NCBI GenBank assembly: GCA_014904985.1
Contig: MU128934.1
Location: forward strand, 153,055-217,054
Direction of reading: 5' to 3'
DNA length: 64,000 nt
Origin: Hydnum rufescens UP504
Taxonomy: Eukaryota; Basidiomycota; Agaricomycetes; Cantharellales; Hydnaceae
This document shows, one piece after another, positions 32,459 through 45,556 of this stretch. Made by a program: the position numbers and the translations under genes. Under the pieces are notes generated by a model. That model saw only the letters and a program-made list of their open reading frames with translations. It was not told the origin of the DNA and ran no database searches. Numbering within the stretch: the stretch's first letter is position 1; each line of letters starts with the position of its first letter.

Positions 32459-34941
32459 TCAGCGGAAGCATTCGAGTTCAACTTTCTGACCTTGTGGGGT
32501 CTGGGAGGCCAAGTCAACTCTTGTCCTGGTCCAGATGGCTTTGAACTCTGGGTCGTTGATGTATCCCTCCTGGAAATGACGAATCATACTGGTCGAGATA
32601 GACAAATTTAGTCCTGGCAGCAGTCTCTCTAGACTTTGGATCTCCATGGTTGTGTCCAGGACACCCAGCGAAACTGTCATTGGCGGGTTGTCAGTGATCT
32701 GCAAATCATTTGGTATGACTGTCTGAGTTTGTGTAAGAACGAATATGGCCCTTCCCATGCTGGGGGAATGTTGAGCGAGACTCAAACTACTCATTTGATC
32801 ACTCTCGTTCATGACCAGTTTAGGGAGGTCTTGATCCTTGGGCAATACTACTTCAGGGGTTAGTGGTAGTCTGGACAGGGGGTCCACATTGGAATGGATA
32901 TGGCCTGGTCGATGTACTATAGTCATCCCTGGGAAGGCTGTGAATACTGCTCCCCATGCGCTAAGATGCTGGTTGGCATTTTCGTAGGTTTTTGCCCACT
33001 GCAAGGCTGCATGGTCTGTTATGAGAAGGATTTGTTCCCCCTCTATAAAGGGCAGGAACCATATTAGACTATCTTTAGCCGCTAGGGCCTCCCTTTCCAT
33101 GGCAGAGTACTGGGTTTCAGTGGGCTTGCATGTACAGCTCCAATAGGCGATAACCCTCTCCACTTGGACAGTAGTTTCTTCAAATGATTCTGCCCAGGGC
33201 CCTGGTGCTGGGTGGTCATCATGGGTCTCTGAGAGCTTCACGGTCAGATTGGGTACTGGATCCCCCTCCTTGTATGCCTTATAAAGACATTCATAGGTTT
33301 TGGTTTTGCATAGGTCACGAATTAATATGGGCTGGATCTGTTGCAAGGCTCCAGCAAGGGCCATGTCAGAGGCATCTGTGTATAGCCTGTAGCCTTGGCC
33401 ACATATTGGGTGGCCGCAGACTGGTGCCGACATTAACACTCATTTCATCATTTCGTAGGCCTCCTCGTGCTCAGCCTTCCAAATCCAGGGTGTACCCTTT
33501 TGTAACAAAATGAACAATGGTGCTGCTATTCCCAAAAAACAGGGTATGTATGCAGCAAAATAGATGGCCATGCCCAAGAAGGTTTCCAGGTCCTTATGGT
33601 GATGAGGAGTGGCCAGGGCCGCAATGGCCTGTATCTTTTCTGCATTGGTGGACAGGCCCAGACATGACACCTTTTGTCCTAAAAGTTGTATACTTCGATA
33701 CCCTACATGACACTTGTGGGGTGCCAACGTAATTCCAGACTTTTTAATGGCCTCGAGAACCATACCAATATGGTTGAGATGCTCGTCAAAGGTTCTTGAG
33801 TAGACCATGATATCATCGATGTATACCAGTGTGAATATCCACAGGTAAGGGGCTAAGATTTCCTGTATGACATGTTGGAAAATCAGGGGGCCATTCCTCC
33901 ATCCGAAGGGCATTCTTGTGAATTGATGTAACCCCTGATGTGTCCTCATGGCAGTGTAGGGTTGAGAAATACTATCAAACTCCAGTTGGGTGAACCTGGC
34001 TAGTGCATCGAAGGAGGACAGATATTGTGCCCCAGAGAGCGCTTGTAAAATGTCACTTTGCTGTGGTATTGGGAACTGGTCAGGTATGGTGGCTGCATTC
34101 AGCCTCCTCCAATCGACACAGAGTCGGTCCTTGCCATTTTGTGTACGATCAATACTGGGGCTCCCCAAGGGCTGTTTGATGGTTTGATTACCCCCTGCTT
34201 CAACCACAAGTCCAACTGCTTATCGATGAGCTCCCTTTTAGCAGGAGAGGCGATGTACGGTGCGGATGAGATAGGCTTGGTACCAGGGACTAGTTTGATG
34301 TGCACTTTGGTAGGGTGCTTGCCCAATCATACATTGAATCCGAAAGCCAGTTCATGCCTCCATAATACTTCATAGAGGCGTACATGCTGCTCGGTAGTCA
34401 GGGAGGGGTCCACGTTGATCAGGCTCTCCAAATCCTGGGACTTCCATTCTGTGGTATCACCCATCTCGGTGGTCTTCAGGCCTTCTCCAGTGAACTCCTG
34501 GGAGTCTGCACTGGTGGTCTCCTGGGGGCTCCTAGGACAATCCTTGGGGCCCATTTGGTTCAAGTCTTGTTTACTGAGCGATCCCTCTACAAGTGTGCAA
34601 ATGTATAGGGCCTTTCGTTCGAACCATTCCCTGTCTTCCGGGCTCAAGTCGGACTCCTTGCTGAGACATTGGAGGGGATCGAGCATGTGTCCCACCACTT
34701 CCCCTTTGCATAACAGTTTAGGCAAGGAAGAAGGGTTGGCAATAGGTAAAGTTAGGTCCTTTGCCATGTCCACTATACAGTCGACCGAGGCCAGGAAACT
34801 GTGACTACCCCTCCATATTATTTGTTTCTTGATTAGACATAGTCTGCTGTAATGATCGTAGTCTCCTTTAACCTGTACTTGGGCCACATGTCCTCCGGGA
34901 ATACAAGTATCTTCCAGGGCCACAATCTTCCCTGCACCCAT
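32459..34941 (-). pseudogene. Gypsy reverse transcriptase and RNase H, with linker
   Basis: 34941..34327 is the protease-RT linker; RT follows with LCVDWRRLNAATIPDQFPIP, FTRMPFGWRNGP and the catalytic LVYIDDIMVYS; RNase H begins YRLYTDASDMALAGAL and has YSAMEREALA and ITDHAALQW. The stops at 34327 and 33440 are TGA, the latter falling where relatives have an Arg (EMMK-stop-VLMSAPV). One frame change occurs near 34140. Confidence 0.92.
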
Positions 34942-35311
34942 TTTCCTTCTTCCCAGGGTGATGATGTCCGGTCCTTTCTTGGGAATGGCTTTGTCACACG
35001 GGACATCTACTGATCACCAGGAGGCAATGAAGGTTTCCTGATCTCTCATAGTATGGCTAGCTGGGATTCGGTGTTTGCTGTCTCCCACTTGCCAGTGGGC
35101 TTCATGTTTGGGTCTCATGGTATGGAGTTGCCAGGCCTGGTGTGTATCCTCACCAATCAAGAGGTTAGCATTCATTCCGTCGACAATGTAGGCTTTGACT
35201 CCTCAGAGTAGTACGGGCCCCAATTGACTATGAAAATACAGATTGAGTGTAACATATCCTAGACACTTGGCTTCCCCAGTAAGGTGCAGTAGTCTCAGTT
35301 TTAACCCTTGC

Positions 35312-35815
35312 TTAATCACTGGGCCTCAGTTCCTTCAGGGCCTTCAGACACTTGGCTGACACTAAGGTGGCTGTGGCTCCCAAGTTGGCGACCACTTCAA
35401 TCATGGGACTGTTCACATCATTGACACAACATTGCAATTTGAAAGCATCCATTCCCAGGCTGGCTAGTCCTGGGGGCCTTTTTACTGTAGGCTCAGGGAC
35501 GATGTAGCAAGCAATTCCCTCTAGGGGTGATTCATCAGGTACAGTAAACAAAATGTCAGTTTCTTCATCCTCTTCCTCACTACTAAGGGCTTCGTGGGTG
35601 GCTACCATAGCGGCCTGGTAGACCTCCTCCGATCCTGAAGTCATGGCAATGTAGGCCTTACAGTAGGCTACATCATGTCTAGTACTTGTAGTTGGTTTGG
35701 CATGCTTTGGATCCTTTTTGTAGGAACCACAGTCATAATCTTAGTGCAGTTCACTTCCACAATGTTGACATGGCCAAAGTGGGTTTCCTTTTAGACCTTA
35801 CATCACTGGGCTCGT
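35312..35815 (-). pseudogene. Gag zinc knuckle and aspartic protease of the gypsy element
   Basis: CQHCGSELH-stop-DYDC near 35735-35790 keeps the CX2CX4HX4C spacing with one stop inside. Downstream frame 35644..35312 has an acidic linker and the protease flap/active-site region NSPMIEVVANLGATATLVS, where the usual Asp-Ser/Thr-Gly is Asn-Leu-Gly. Confidence 0.75.
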
Positions 35816-36760
35816 ATGTGTAACTTGGTTCAAGTGAACTTGAACTGGCCATCATGGCAGGCGAGCAGTACCGGCTTCATCGAAGATCCTCACATACTCG
35901 ACTGATCACCTCATTGGCTATGTCCTTGGTCTGTCATGAATTGGAAAGGTTCAATATGGCCAAAAGAGCATCCTCTTGGTCCTTAACTCTCAAGAACAGG
36001 GCATCCGTGTCGTGGCAAAGGTCCACATCCACGTAGGCTCTCCAGGATGGTGGGGCATGTTCCATAAGGGTACCCACTTCCAGGGAGTCAAACACAGGAT
36101 TGGGTATTTCGGGCAGCAGGTGCAATACTCAGCAGGCCCTTACCTTATGGGTAAGCCACTCGGTGGGCATCTCCTTTTCGTGCCCTCAGTTATGGAATTG
36201 TAGTTCATTGTAGATAGTGACTTGCTTGTCGTACCAACATGTACCCAGTAATCGAGTCCTCATAATGAGTTTCAATGAGTCCCAGTCTTGACTAGCCTGA
36301 ATCTTTGTAGTGTTGGGCAGACTCTGCCACCATACATCTGTGTGCTTGGTGAACCTCATGGTAGCAGCAAAAGCTAGTTGTTTGCGCATTCGACGACTCC
36401 CAGTGGTGTAATGGTCCAAGTCCTCGGTCCATGTAATGAAAGCATTATCCGACCCATCATACTCTGGTAGGTCACTGGGCTGGAATTTGAGTTTAAACTT
36501 GGGTTCGTGGTAGGCTTCTCATTGACAGGCCGCATCGTCAATTCCCACAGCTGGCAGCCCATGATCTGGGGGACCAGGTCCAGGAGGACCATTGTTGGGC
36601 CACCCTCGGTTGGGATAGCCACCACCGGGTCCCATTGGGGGTCGTCCTTGATGGGGGAACCTTCCACCAGGGGGTCCATCTCCATTCCCTGAGTCATCTC
36701 CATCCGGGGGCCCCCCATCTGGGGGATTCCAGTGCATGCCTTCCAGCCATCCATGATCAG
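35816..36760 (-). pseudogene. Gag capsid of the gypsy element
   Basis: After a Gly/Pro-rich start (PPGGRFPHQGRPP), the capsid core reads LPEYDGSDNAFITWTEDLD, MRKQLAFAATMRFTKHTD, VWWQSLPNTTKIQASQDW. Several stops (e.g. near 36520, 36186, 36124, 35934) break it. Confidence 0.8.
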
Positions 36761-36828
36761 ATGGGGCTCAAGGAGCCAAGGGGGTGTCCACTGGTCTGGG
36801 AGGTGGTTTGGATCAATAATCCTGAGAT

Positions 36829-38061
36829 TCAGACCCTTGAATACCTGTTGTTCTGGTAGAGTTTGCCAGGACCTGTTGCCATAGAGGGTCTACCAAAGGG
36901 CAGGGTCAGTCGGACGTTGAATTGAGGACATGGCAGTTGGGTCCCTTCATCGCTGGCCAATGTTCCAGGCATTGGTATCTCTTGATTTTGCCACAATAAC
37001 CCTTGTTCTGGTACTGAGTAAGCTGCTAAAGGCGAGGCAACCTGGGGAGGGTCATTCACGATCCCAGTCATGTATCCTTGTGCCTTGGAGTTCGTAGTAT
37101 AGGCTACAGATTCATTTTCGTCGACACTTTGCAGTTGTGCAATGATCTTGAGTCCAGTGCATAACTGACGTAGGGCCAAGGCAGCTAGCTGTAGGACCTT
37201 GTCTTCAGAGGAGGCTCCTGCACTCATATGGACAGCTAACATGCCCCCTGGGTTGAATTTGTAGGGGTCTGGGTCCAATAGGAAGTAATGCTTTGCCATT
37301 TCTACTGCAGTGTCTTGCAATATTTGGCCACATTGTAGCAGTGTAAGGCAGAACTCCGTGTCAGGTTTAAAGACTGTAGGGTGTCCTGTGCAAGACACAC
37401 GGATGACAGTACTGGTGAATGAGGAAGACTCCACATCCAGATTGTATGCCAAATGATATAGTGAGGTGTTGATCAAACATACATTGGCAGCTGCGCTGGG
37501 ACCTTGCTCACGTTGTATGGAGTCTGCTACCAATGCCAGTAGGGTTCTTCGATGGAGTAGTTCCTGGTCTACAGAGTTTTCATTGGTCAAGGATTTGTTG
37601 GTCGTAGATCTGGCTCGTTTGTTCGATACAGGCATGACCGACCCACTATCTTGACAAGGGTCTTGCAGAGTGTTTTGGGATGTGTGCATGTAGTAGTCAA
37701 CACATAAGGGGTCTGTATAGTTTGTAGACAATGGATGTTCCTTAAGTACCCACCTGGCCTCACTCGTCTGGGTGTCTGAATAATCACATTGTGTGTGGTG
37801 GCCAGGCTTCCACACCATTCCCATGAGGCTGGAGGCGGTGGAATCTGGGCTTTGTCCAGACCTCAGGCTGGGCCTGGTCCAGTTCAAGGAGGCTATGCCT
37901 TTGGTCTCGATAGTTTTTGGGGAAGTGACCACCCCTGTTGAGGTATCCACCCTGTTTAACAGGGGGTTGTGGGTCTTGTTTGAGAGTGCTTCATAAGCTC
38001 GGTTGAGGATAGGAGAAATGAGTGTCAAGTCCCATATTCGGGTTCTTACACACTCCACCAG
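36829..38061 (-). other. Extra ORF upstream of gag in the gypsy element
   Basis: A frame of about 400 residues stays open from the 5' LTR through 36829, upstream of the capsid. It is Thr/Ser/Pro-rich, then has a helical part (LLHRRTLLALVADSIQREQG, LTLLQCGQILQDTAVEMAKH, LQLAALALRQLCTGLKIIAQ). Unusual position; may be an N-terminal gag extension or a captured gene. Next to the LTR, TGGTGGAGTGTG (minus, from about 38060) is a candidate primer-binding site. Confidence 0.55.
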
Positions 38062-38576
38062 TGTTAATTCAGTAGTATCCAAATTGAGCTTAAGATGATG
38101 AGGCAATCCCGGTGGGGGTTCTGGACTGGGTTTACAGTCGTGGCTGTCACTGGTTAGGATACAAGTTGTCCCACAAGTCGGGTCGACAAAGGGTTCAAGA
38201 GTTGGGCTGAGTCGGGGAACCATATCCTTGGGGTAAACCATGACATAGTTTATGAGTCTGAGTAGTAGTATACCACTCAGTGCAGAGGCCATAGTGTACT
38301 GTTTCAGTACACTGTGGATGGCAGCCTGAATGAGGAGCAAAAAAGATACATTTCAGGTCTTTCCATGGCTAGCTATGCAAGTCAATTACATAAATGTAGA
38401 CGAATCTAGCTATAACCGGGGCAGCACCAAACTCCAGTGGAGAAGCTTTCCACCGGGTTGGTTTGAGAAGGAGAAAAGAGAAGAAAGAGTCAAGTAGGAA
38501 CAAAGAGGCACATTGTATGTACATAAGTAGAATGGTAGTAAGGCCGGGTGCCCGCTGGACTCATACACCACTAACA
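38062..38576 (-). repeat. 5' LTR of the gypsy element
   Basis: 515 bp, colinear with 28619..29133 without gaps in my alignment; about 27 differences, all but one transitions. Confidence 0.93.
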
Positions 38577-39984
38577 CAACCCAAGTCAAGTCAACTTTGG
38601 CAGTTGAGCCAACCACATCATTTTTGGCAATTAGCACAACCCCACTGGGGTCACTTCGCATGTCCCAGTTTCATTACGGATCCAAATTTATCCACAGGTG
38701 TTATCACACTGGGGAGCACACCAATCATACTATGTAATATCTAATTATCTATTGTTGAATTAGGGTCTTTCATGATAACAAAAATGAGGCAAAAATGTGC
38801 ACAAAACCAATTCAGTTGGCCTCGAAAATGCTGTTTTTGGGTTCATTTGAGTTCTATTGTGAAACACCCTATTATTATCACAACTTATTTAGAGTACACA
38901 CTCCTGCTTGCCTAAGGGGCTCACCCATGCACACACCACCATGCAGGTTTTTGGCACATGATTGGAACATCTTACTCCATTGTCACATTGTGCAGGTTGT
39001 TGGGGGCTACCATTGGTGCAGGTGATCATGTGGCTTTCACATGACTGGTTCTAGCAATGATCTGATTATATAGCTCGCAAACTGGCTGGTAAAAGTCAAA
39101 TCCAGTTCTAAGTGCCAAGGAAGTTGACACCCTTCTCGATGTTTTTCTTCAATTCGGGGAGAGCAGCCTGGATATGTTTCTCCTCAGCAGAAAGCTAGCC
39201 CAACAGGTGAATCTTGGTGAGTCCTTCCGGCTGCAAGTAGGGAAGAAATAATAATAATAATAAAAAATGTAGGTTCCAAATAGGGGCTAGTGGACTGCTT
39301 ACACTCATTGCTAGGGAAGCATGTGACACCCTCACTCTTGTAAAGAGGAGACTTGATGAAGGACAGTCACCTATTCATCATATCACCTGACTGTAATATG
39401 ATGGAAGAACATCATGTGTATTACATGCATATTAGCACTGTTTTCCTTTCTGCAGTGCTCTGCCAGAAATTTGTCATACTGCCTAGATTTGACCTGTCAG
39501 ATAAGCTGTGCGGAGTGTGGAAGAGAAAAAAATACCCCTGTTGCGAAACTTGTTTTCTATATGATGTAAGCAAACACAGCCGCACCAGTGTTGAGTCCCG
39601 CACTCGATGTCATTGTCCACATTCTCAACACTGCTCTTTGTTGTCCCCTCAGTTTTTCACCGTTTCTCTCAAACCTAGTGGCAGTTATTCCTTGCACACT
39701 GTCTATTGTTCTTGTACCACCTTTGTTGCTGGTACAATGCCGAAAGATCCTAAACTGATTGGTATACATCAAAAGGCAGCATGATACAAACCTGCTGTCG
39801 TTAGGGCCACTCTTCCAAGTCTTCCAAAGGCTGGATCATTGGCATGGGGTCCATCAGAGAGTAAGGTTTACAATAGTGCTGCCCAACAGAAGTATGCGAT
39901 GGACTTAGAGACAGTTAGACATGATGAGAGGAAAAGTATGTTGATCATCCTCACTGCGGGTTTATATTTACTCCCTTAACAGAG
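38577..39984. other. Decayed sequence between gypsy and KDZ elements
   Basis: The plus frame 39353..39784 is Cys-rich (KYPCCETCFLYD, TRCHCPHSQHC) and could be the remains of the Cys-cluster domain that often precedes KDZ transposases; this is a guess. An ATA trinucleotide run is at 39250-39264. Confidence 0.35.
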
Positions 39985-42900
39985 ATGACAAATTCAATGA
40001 TTGAGGTGCTTGATGAATATCGTGAGTCCACTTCTGGGAATCCCACTATGGGTGACAACCAGAACCATTATCACCCTACTACTCTTAATGGGGATGAGGA
40101 TGAGGATAATGTCCTGAACATAGCCCATGCTCTGTTGGCAAGTGTGGGGAATGAGTATGTATTATGGGCCTTTGACACTTTGTTTTCATTTTACTGATAA
40201 AATTTCCAGACGTCATGTGCAGCATGTGCAGCAGACCTGGTGTAGTCGTATTTTAGGTCACCAGGAGGGGTGGGCCCCACAGATAGCCACAATGTGCAAT
40301 GCTTTCTTAGAATACAAAAATTCAAATCCAATGTCTTATCCCTTCCATGACTCTGATGACAGCGAGGGCAAGCCCTCTCTATTGATCATGTTGGTTGATA
40401 TACATGGTGCATCATCGGATTATTAATGCATAGATTGTGCTAATGCATTAGACCAGATGGTGAACATCGAGGCTGCATTCCAGTGTTGCCTGCTGACATG
40501 TTTCCTGCGGTATCACTTATGTGCACTGGCTATATTTCCCCATCCCCTATTATGCCAACTATTGCATTCTCAGTGTGAACAATTGAACTATTTCATGGTC
40601 TCCAATGCACTATGTCATCATACAGTGTGCAGAGTTTCATGCGCTTGGTGTGCCACATGCTATGGGTTTGCCATAATGTCCTATTTCAACAGATCATTTT
40701 CTTATTGCTCATTTACAAGCACCATACTGAATATATCTGCGTACACAGATCAGCCTAACATTTGACATTTACTATCAGATTTATGAAGGCAGCATGTTGA
40801 TTATCAAGGTAGCACTGGGACATGATGCACCTGATTACCGACTGCGTCACTCTTGTCCCTGCTGCCACCTCAAGGTCAATCCCTCTGTAATCTGTTGATT
40901 ACATGTGGAACTGATAATTATTTGACAGCTCAAGGACGAACCTCAATGAAAGATCAGCCTTTTGTCACCAGTGATGGAAATTCGTCACTCTCGAGACTTG
41001 CCCACCACCATGAGGTTGACTGCCATACCTTTGAGAATGATTATTGTCTTTCCTGGGAATATGTTGATCAATTCAAGGATGAAGTCAAATATCGGAAGAA
41101 CAGAGAGGTAAGTATGAACTGCAGGACTAATAGGATCTGACCTTACTGATATAAGAATGGACCTAGGATATTTCAGGGGATGGTTATGATATTCCTGATC
41201 AGTGTATGGGATGGGAGAATGCTTGGTCTTCGGAAAAACAATTGTTGACAGCACTTGACGAGACCAGCATATATGCTGTTGTTTGCCAGCATGGGATTGT
41301 CCAAATCTTCACAGACATGATCAAAAGTGGCAAGCTGTTAGTGTGATATCTTTTCAGTGTGTCCACTCAAGAGTACTGACTCATGCGGTAGTATGAAAAA
41401 TCCCCTAGCATGTGTACATAAATTAATTACGACATTTGGATCAGATGTTATGTTTGGCTATGACATTGCATGCTCCTTCCTTGCAACACTGAGGAAGTCA
41501 TCTCTGGGGTCTCTGGTCTGGGACAATAATTTCCAAGTTGCCACTGGTGCTTTCCATGGGGCTGCACATCACTGCACCTGCCAGCTCTCGCATATTATTG
41601 GCATGAAGGATGGTGCTGGACTTGAGCTGCTTGAAGAATGTGAACAGTGCTTTTCGGCCTCAAATGCAGTTGCCATTGTGATGTGGCATTCCTCTGCATA
41701 TCACTGAGGCCTTCACATAGATATGCATTTCCAGAGATGTGATGAAGAGAAATTCCTTGCTCTCCATGTGTATATATTTCACTGCCACTTGCCAAGGAAA
41801 TAACATTGCCTCTAAATCAGCCACATATCTCACAACAAAATATAAGGTGGTGATTACAACATTAAGAGAATCTGAAAGGACACTGGAACATCTGGCCAAG
41901 GCTCCATGCTTTCTGGATGCCGATTCTTGCTGTCCAGGTTTTCTTGAATCTGAAAAGGCATATCTCAAGGCCCTGGCAGCAGAGCCCCCTCTTGAGAGGT
42001 TGGGTATTGAATATCTTGATGCCCTTGAATGTTACTATGCTGCTGAGTCAGTTCAAAACTGTAGAATGAATCATAATCTGTTGAATCCTGATAAGAATGA
42101 TTTAGATCCACTATATTGACTCTCTCAAGTGCCATGGTTCTATCTACACCTACAACAATTCATAATCAACATGGATACAATGCTGATGCATCCAATACAT
42201 TGAAATGTGAAGCTGAGTGTTATCACGCATTCGAATTGCGAGATAATGCATTTCAGCATGTTGTACATCTCGAATGCAAAGGATGCTTTAATCCAGAAAC
42301 AAGGTAGACTCCTGTGTCTGTGGATTGGATTGTGGCATCCAAGTTATGAAATGATCATGATGCAAACCACCTCTTGGATGAGATTGAGTGTGGGGGAATA
42401 TCATGTGCATTGGAGCTTGAGAAAGTAGCCCTCCCTGGGACCAGTAAGTTTACCCACCTCTCCTTTATTCTACATATCATTAATAATACCTGGCCAATAG
42501 ATTACAAAGCTCGTGAGCAGATTATGAAAGCCCTCAGCTGACACAGCACTACACTGGCCAGTAATCTGGAGAAATATAACAAACTGGCTACTGAGATGAT
42601 TCCCCCTAGGCCTCATCTCACATGGGCAGAAGTCACTAGCCTTGATTTTGTAGCTGATGTCCATATCCTCTGAGGTTGTGGGGATGTATGGATGAGAAAC
42701 TGGGCAAGTCCAGTCAATAGGGAGGCAACATGTGCTTGGCTCAAGCGTGAGTGAGCAAAGGAAGAGCTTGTAACAGTTGGTCTGCAACTTCGCCACCTTT
42801 GGACTTACATGTGGGATGAAGAGGTCCACCTAGTCACGACACTTCATCACTCCTCAGATCAGCCAATTGTGGAACTTATGATCCAATTTGTGGAATTCTG

Positions 42901-43159
42901 TACAAGGACATTCCATCAGATGTGCCAATGACTCACTTGGTTGGAATCTCTTCCTGGGTTCTTTTTGTTACAGGGAGCAGAGGAATGTGGGGCCACAAAT
43001 ACAGGCAGTGAGGGTGAGCACAGCCCCTCTCAAATCCTGCATGATACTATGGAAGTAGGTGTGTCATCTTATGAAGAGGATGAGGATGATGAAGAAAATC
43101 AAGAGATTTTTGAGGGGGCAGTAGATAAGCTTGTTGCAGCATTAGATCAAGTCCAGTAA
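39985..43159 (+). pseudogene. KDZ-family transposase, degenerate
   Basis: DNA transposase of the Kyakuja-Dileera-Zisupton superfamily. From ATG 39985: SMIEVLDEYRES; after an apparent intron (40155..40209) WCSRILGHQEGWAPQ; then YISPSPIMPTIAFSVRTIEL, ALGHDAPDYRLRHSCPCC, GWENAWSSEKQLLTALDET, IYAVVCQHGIVQIFTDMI; the core FGYDIACSFLATLRKSSLG, GAFHGAAHHCTCQLSHIIG, CEQCFSASNAVAIVMWHSSA; then FLESEKAYLKALAAEPP, PPRPHLTWAEV and an acidic tail ending at 43159. Frameshifts and stops (e.g. TAA near 40424) and missing pieces make it inactive. Terminal inverted repeats were not found. Confidence 0.85.
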
Positions 43160-45556
43160 ATATATACAGTGGATTCTGAGTCAAGGGGATATTCCCCAAT
43201 AGTTCTAGTCTATTTCTTATACATATTTGAGCCACTCAGAGCATTATGGAGAATTCTGGTCTTTGTCATATATCTATCAGTTGGGCACACACCATTTAGG
43301 CTCGATTTCTCACAGCTTACTCCAAGTTTGTATTCCTCATTATTCTTCCAACAGCTGATGTCACAGTCCAACAACCATCACCTCCAGGGTGCTACTTGTA
43401 AGCTTATCATCCAATGTCTCAATATAACATCATCATATACCCTTGTAGTGTTGTTGGAGTCTCTCATTGGGGAGTATTTCAGACAGGAACTGTCAAGGAG
43501 TATATTTGCCAATGCAATCAAGACCGCAGAGGCTGCCCATCAAATTACAGTTACTAGTCACCAGATGGCCTACTTTCATAGCACCCCACTGTCTGATGAG
43601 TTTCTCCACATCATCTACCTTGAGCATCAGCAAAGTGAGTCATCATGATCCCTCTATCTGTACAAAGGGCTGTTGGCTGACTGTCAATGAGAAATCCTTC
43701 ATCAAATAGATGGCTCCAAGAAGGTATATGACCAGCCTGTCAGGATAGGTGATCTTAAGGACGAGATCCAATGAATCTCCGAAGACATTATCTGGCACAT
43801 AGTGTGTCCCATTGTTTTTTTGTGTCATCTTTCATCCTGATCTCCCTGTCCATGTAGATGCCACATACAGGGTCTGTTCTGGTGTTGCAAAGTACCATGG
43901 ATGGCCCATCTGTTCCCCTTATGCAATCTGCTACACAGCCACTGGGTACTGCGTTGCTAGAAATGGTAACAGCAAGAGCCCCAGCAACCCATTCACAACT
44001 CTGATACCATATAAAATTTGTTTTTTACTGATGGGTGTTGATTCTGATAGTAATATCGTTCTGTAGGGCTCAGTTTTGATCCGTTCTTCATGTGCTCAGT
44101 ACCATTGGATGTGGATTTTTTATATCTTTCTAGGTGCCATGATCTCGAAATCGAATTTGGTCTTCTCCTCTGTGTTCCAGAAAACATGTCTGTGCCCCAT
44201 CAAACCTTCTCCACAGACACTCTTGACCTCCACCTGAACAATGCCATCCAAAGTGGGTATTCGCTTAAAAATCCTAGGATAATACAAAGGAAAAACTATT
44301 AAAAACGCGGATATTAAAGATCCTTACCCAACCATAAGTGACTTCTATCACCAAATTTGAAACATAAACTCACAAGAAATCTCGCTTTGGTTTGAAGGAT
44401 GGATGTGGTGGTTCTGTCTAGACCATCTCAAATCCATTCATAAAAGCACTTCTCACACAAAATCCTCCTTCCCCATCCCATCCATTGACTCTAAAAGAAC
44501 ATATGTCAAAAACAATGTGACTCATATAAATGCTTACCTAAAAAGGGGTAGAACACCATTGAATATGCCTACAAACATACTCACCAACAGCATTTCCAAA
44601 ACTCACACAGAACTCCCATCCAACCTCAACAACATATACATCCCAGACGATGTGACAGGATACATGGTTTTCTTCATACAGCACATCAGGGACCAGAACA
44701 ATCCAATTCTAAATCTCCACATCAGATGAAGGGGTTACTTTTGCCCCAACACAACAACTGCAGTCCAAACATATACAATTGCCTGCTCAAATCATATTGC
44801 ATAACCCGAGAATACTCCAATGACTCTGATTTTCATGTGAAGGTGCAGATAAGAATGGCCATATATGGGAATGCCCTTTGATTCTCAGGCTGTGGAAATG
44901 AAGTGGAAATGCCTTCCACAAGCACAGGAACATTCTGGGCCACATTTGCTGCTGTGTGAGCTCAATGTGCGAGCTCCACATCTGAGACATTCAACCCCCA
45001 ATGCACCACATTCAGCTTCAGGGCTGCTAACACTGCATCATAGACTGGATCATTCTCATGTAGGTCCTGAGACATGGCCTGGGGTGGACCAGGGGCAGGA
45101 TCTGGTGCAAGACCTAAATCCATGTTGGGAGCTGCTGTTCCACCCCCACTTAATGTTGCTAATCCAGTAAGCAGAGAATGGACTGGATTGATGTCTCCCT
45201 GACCCTCTGACATATTGGCAGAAGAAATGCTTATAGTGAACAATGTGTAAACAAGTGAGTTGGATGCCTAATGCCAGGATCATGGTCAGGAACAAAGAGA
45301 CTGACCAGATCCCTCCACACACTATATAGCCTTCAGTCTTATCCTTGTGCTTCTGCTAAGACTGAGACATCCACATCATTACATAATCACAATCCTTTGC
45401 CCTTAAGGCAGTAGGATGACTTGGGAAAATAGACAAGTCATACAGTCTTGGGGAAGAATGGCAAGTTGAATTGGCTTGTCCAAAGAAATTAGACTTGAGA
45501 TAGGGCATAAACTGCCCATTTTTGATGAGGACTGTTGAAGTCTGACAGACAGTCAA
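43160..45556. other. Element debris with a copia-type primer-binding site
   Basis: At 43999-44009 the minus strand reads TGGTATCAGAG, the classic initiator-tRNA primer site of LTR retrotransposons, so a decayed 5' LTR should lie just to the right. Short frames (43169..43648 plus, 44403..44729 plus, 45243..44962 minus) show no domain I know. Confidence 0.45.

Larger units (their letters stand above)
28619..38576 (-). mobile_element. Complete Ty3/gypsy chromodomain LTR retrotransposon, decayed
   Basis: Both 515-bp LTRs (28619..29133 and 38062..38576) begin TG and end CA, and the element is flanked by a 5-bp target duplication, CAACC at 28614-28618 and 38577-38581. Internal order on the minus strand: extra ORF, gag with CCHC, protease, reverse transcriptase, RNase H, integrase, chromodomain, extra 3' region, polypurine tract, LTR. 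Total 9,958 bp, long for the group. Many TGA stops and some shifts make it non-autonomous. LTR divergence of about 5 percent, nearly all CpG-type transitions, indicates old but not ancient insertion under methylation. Confidence 0.95.
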
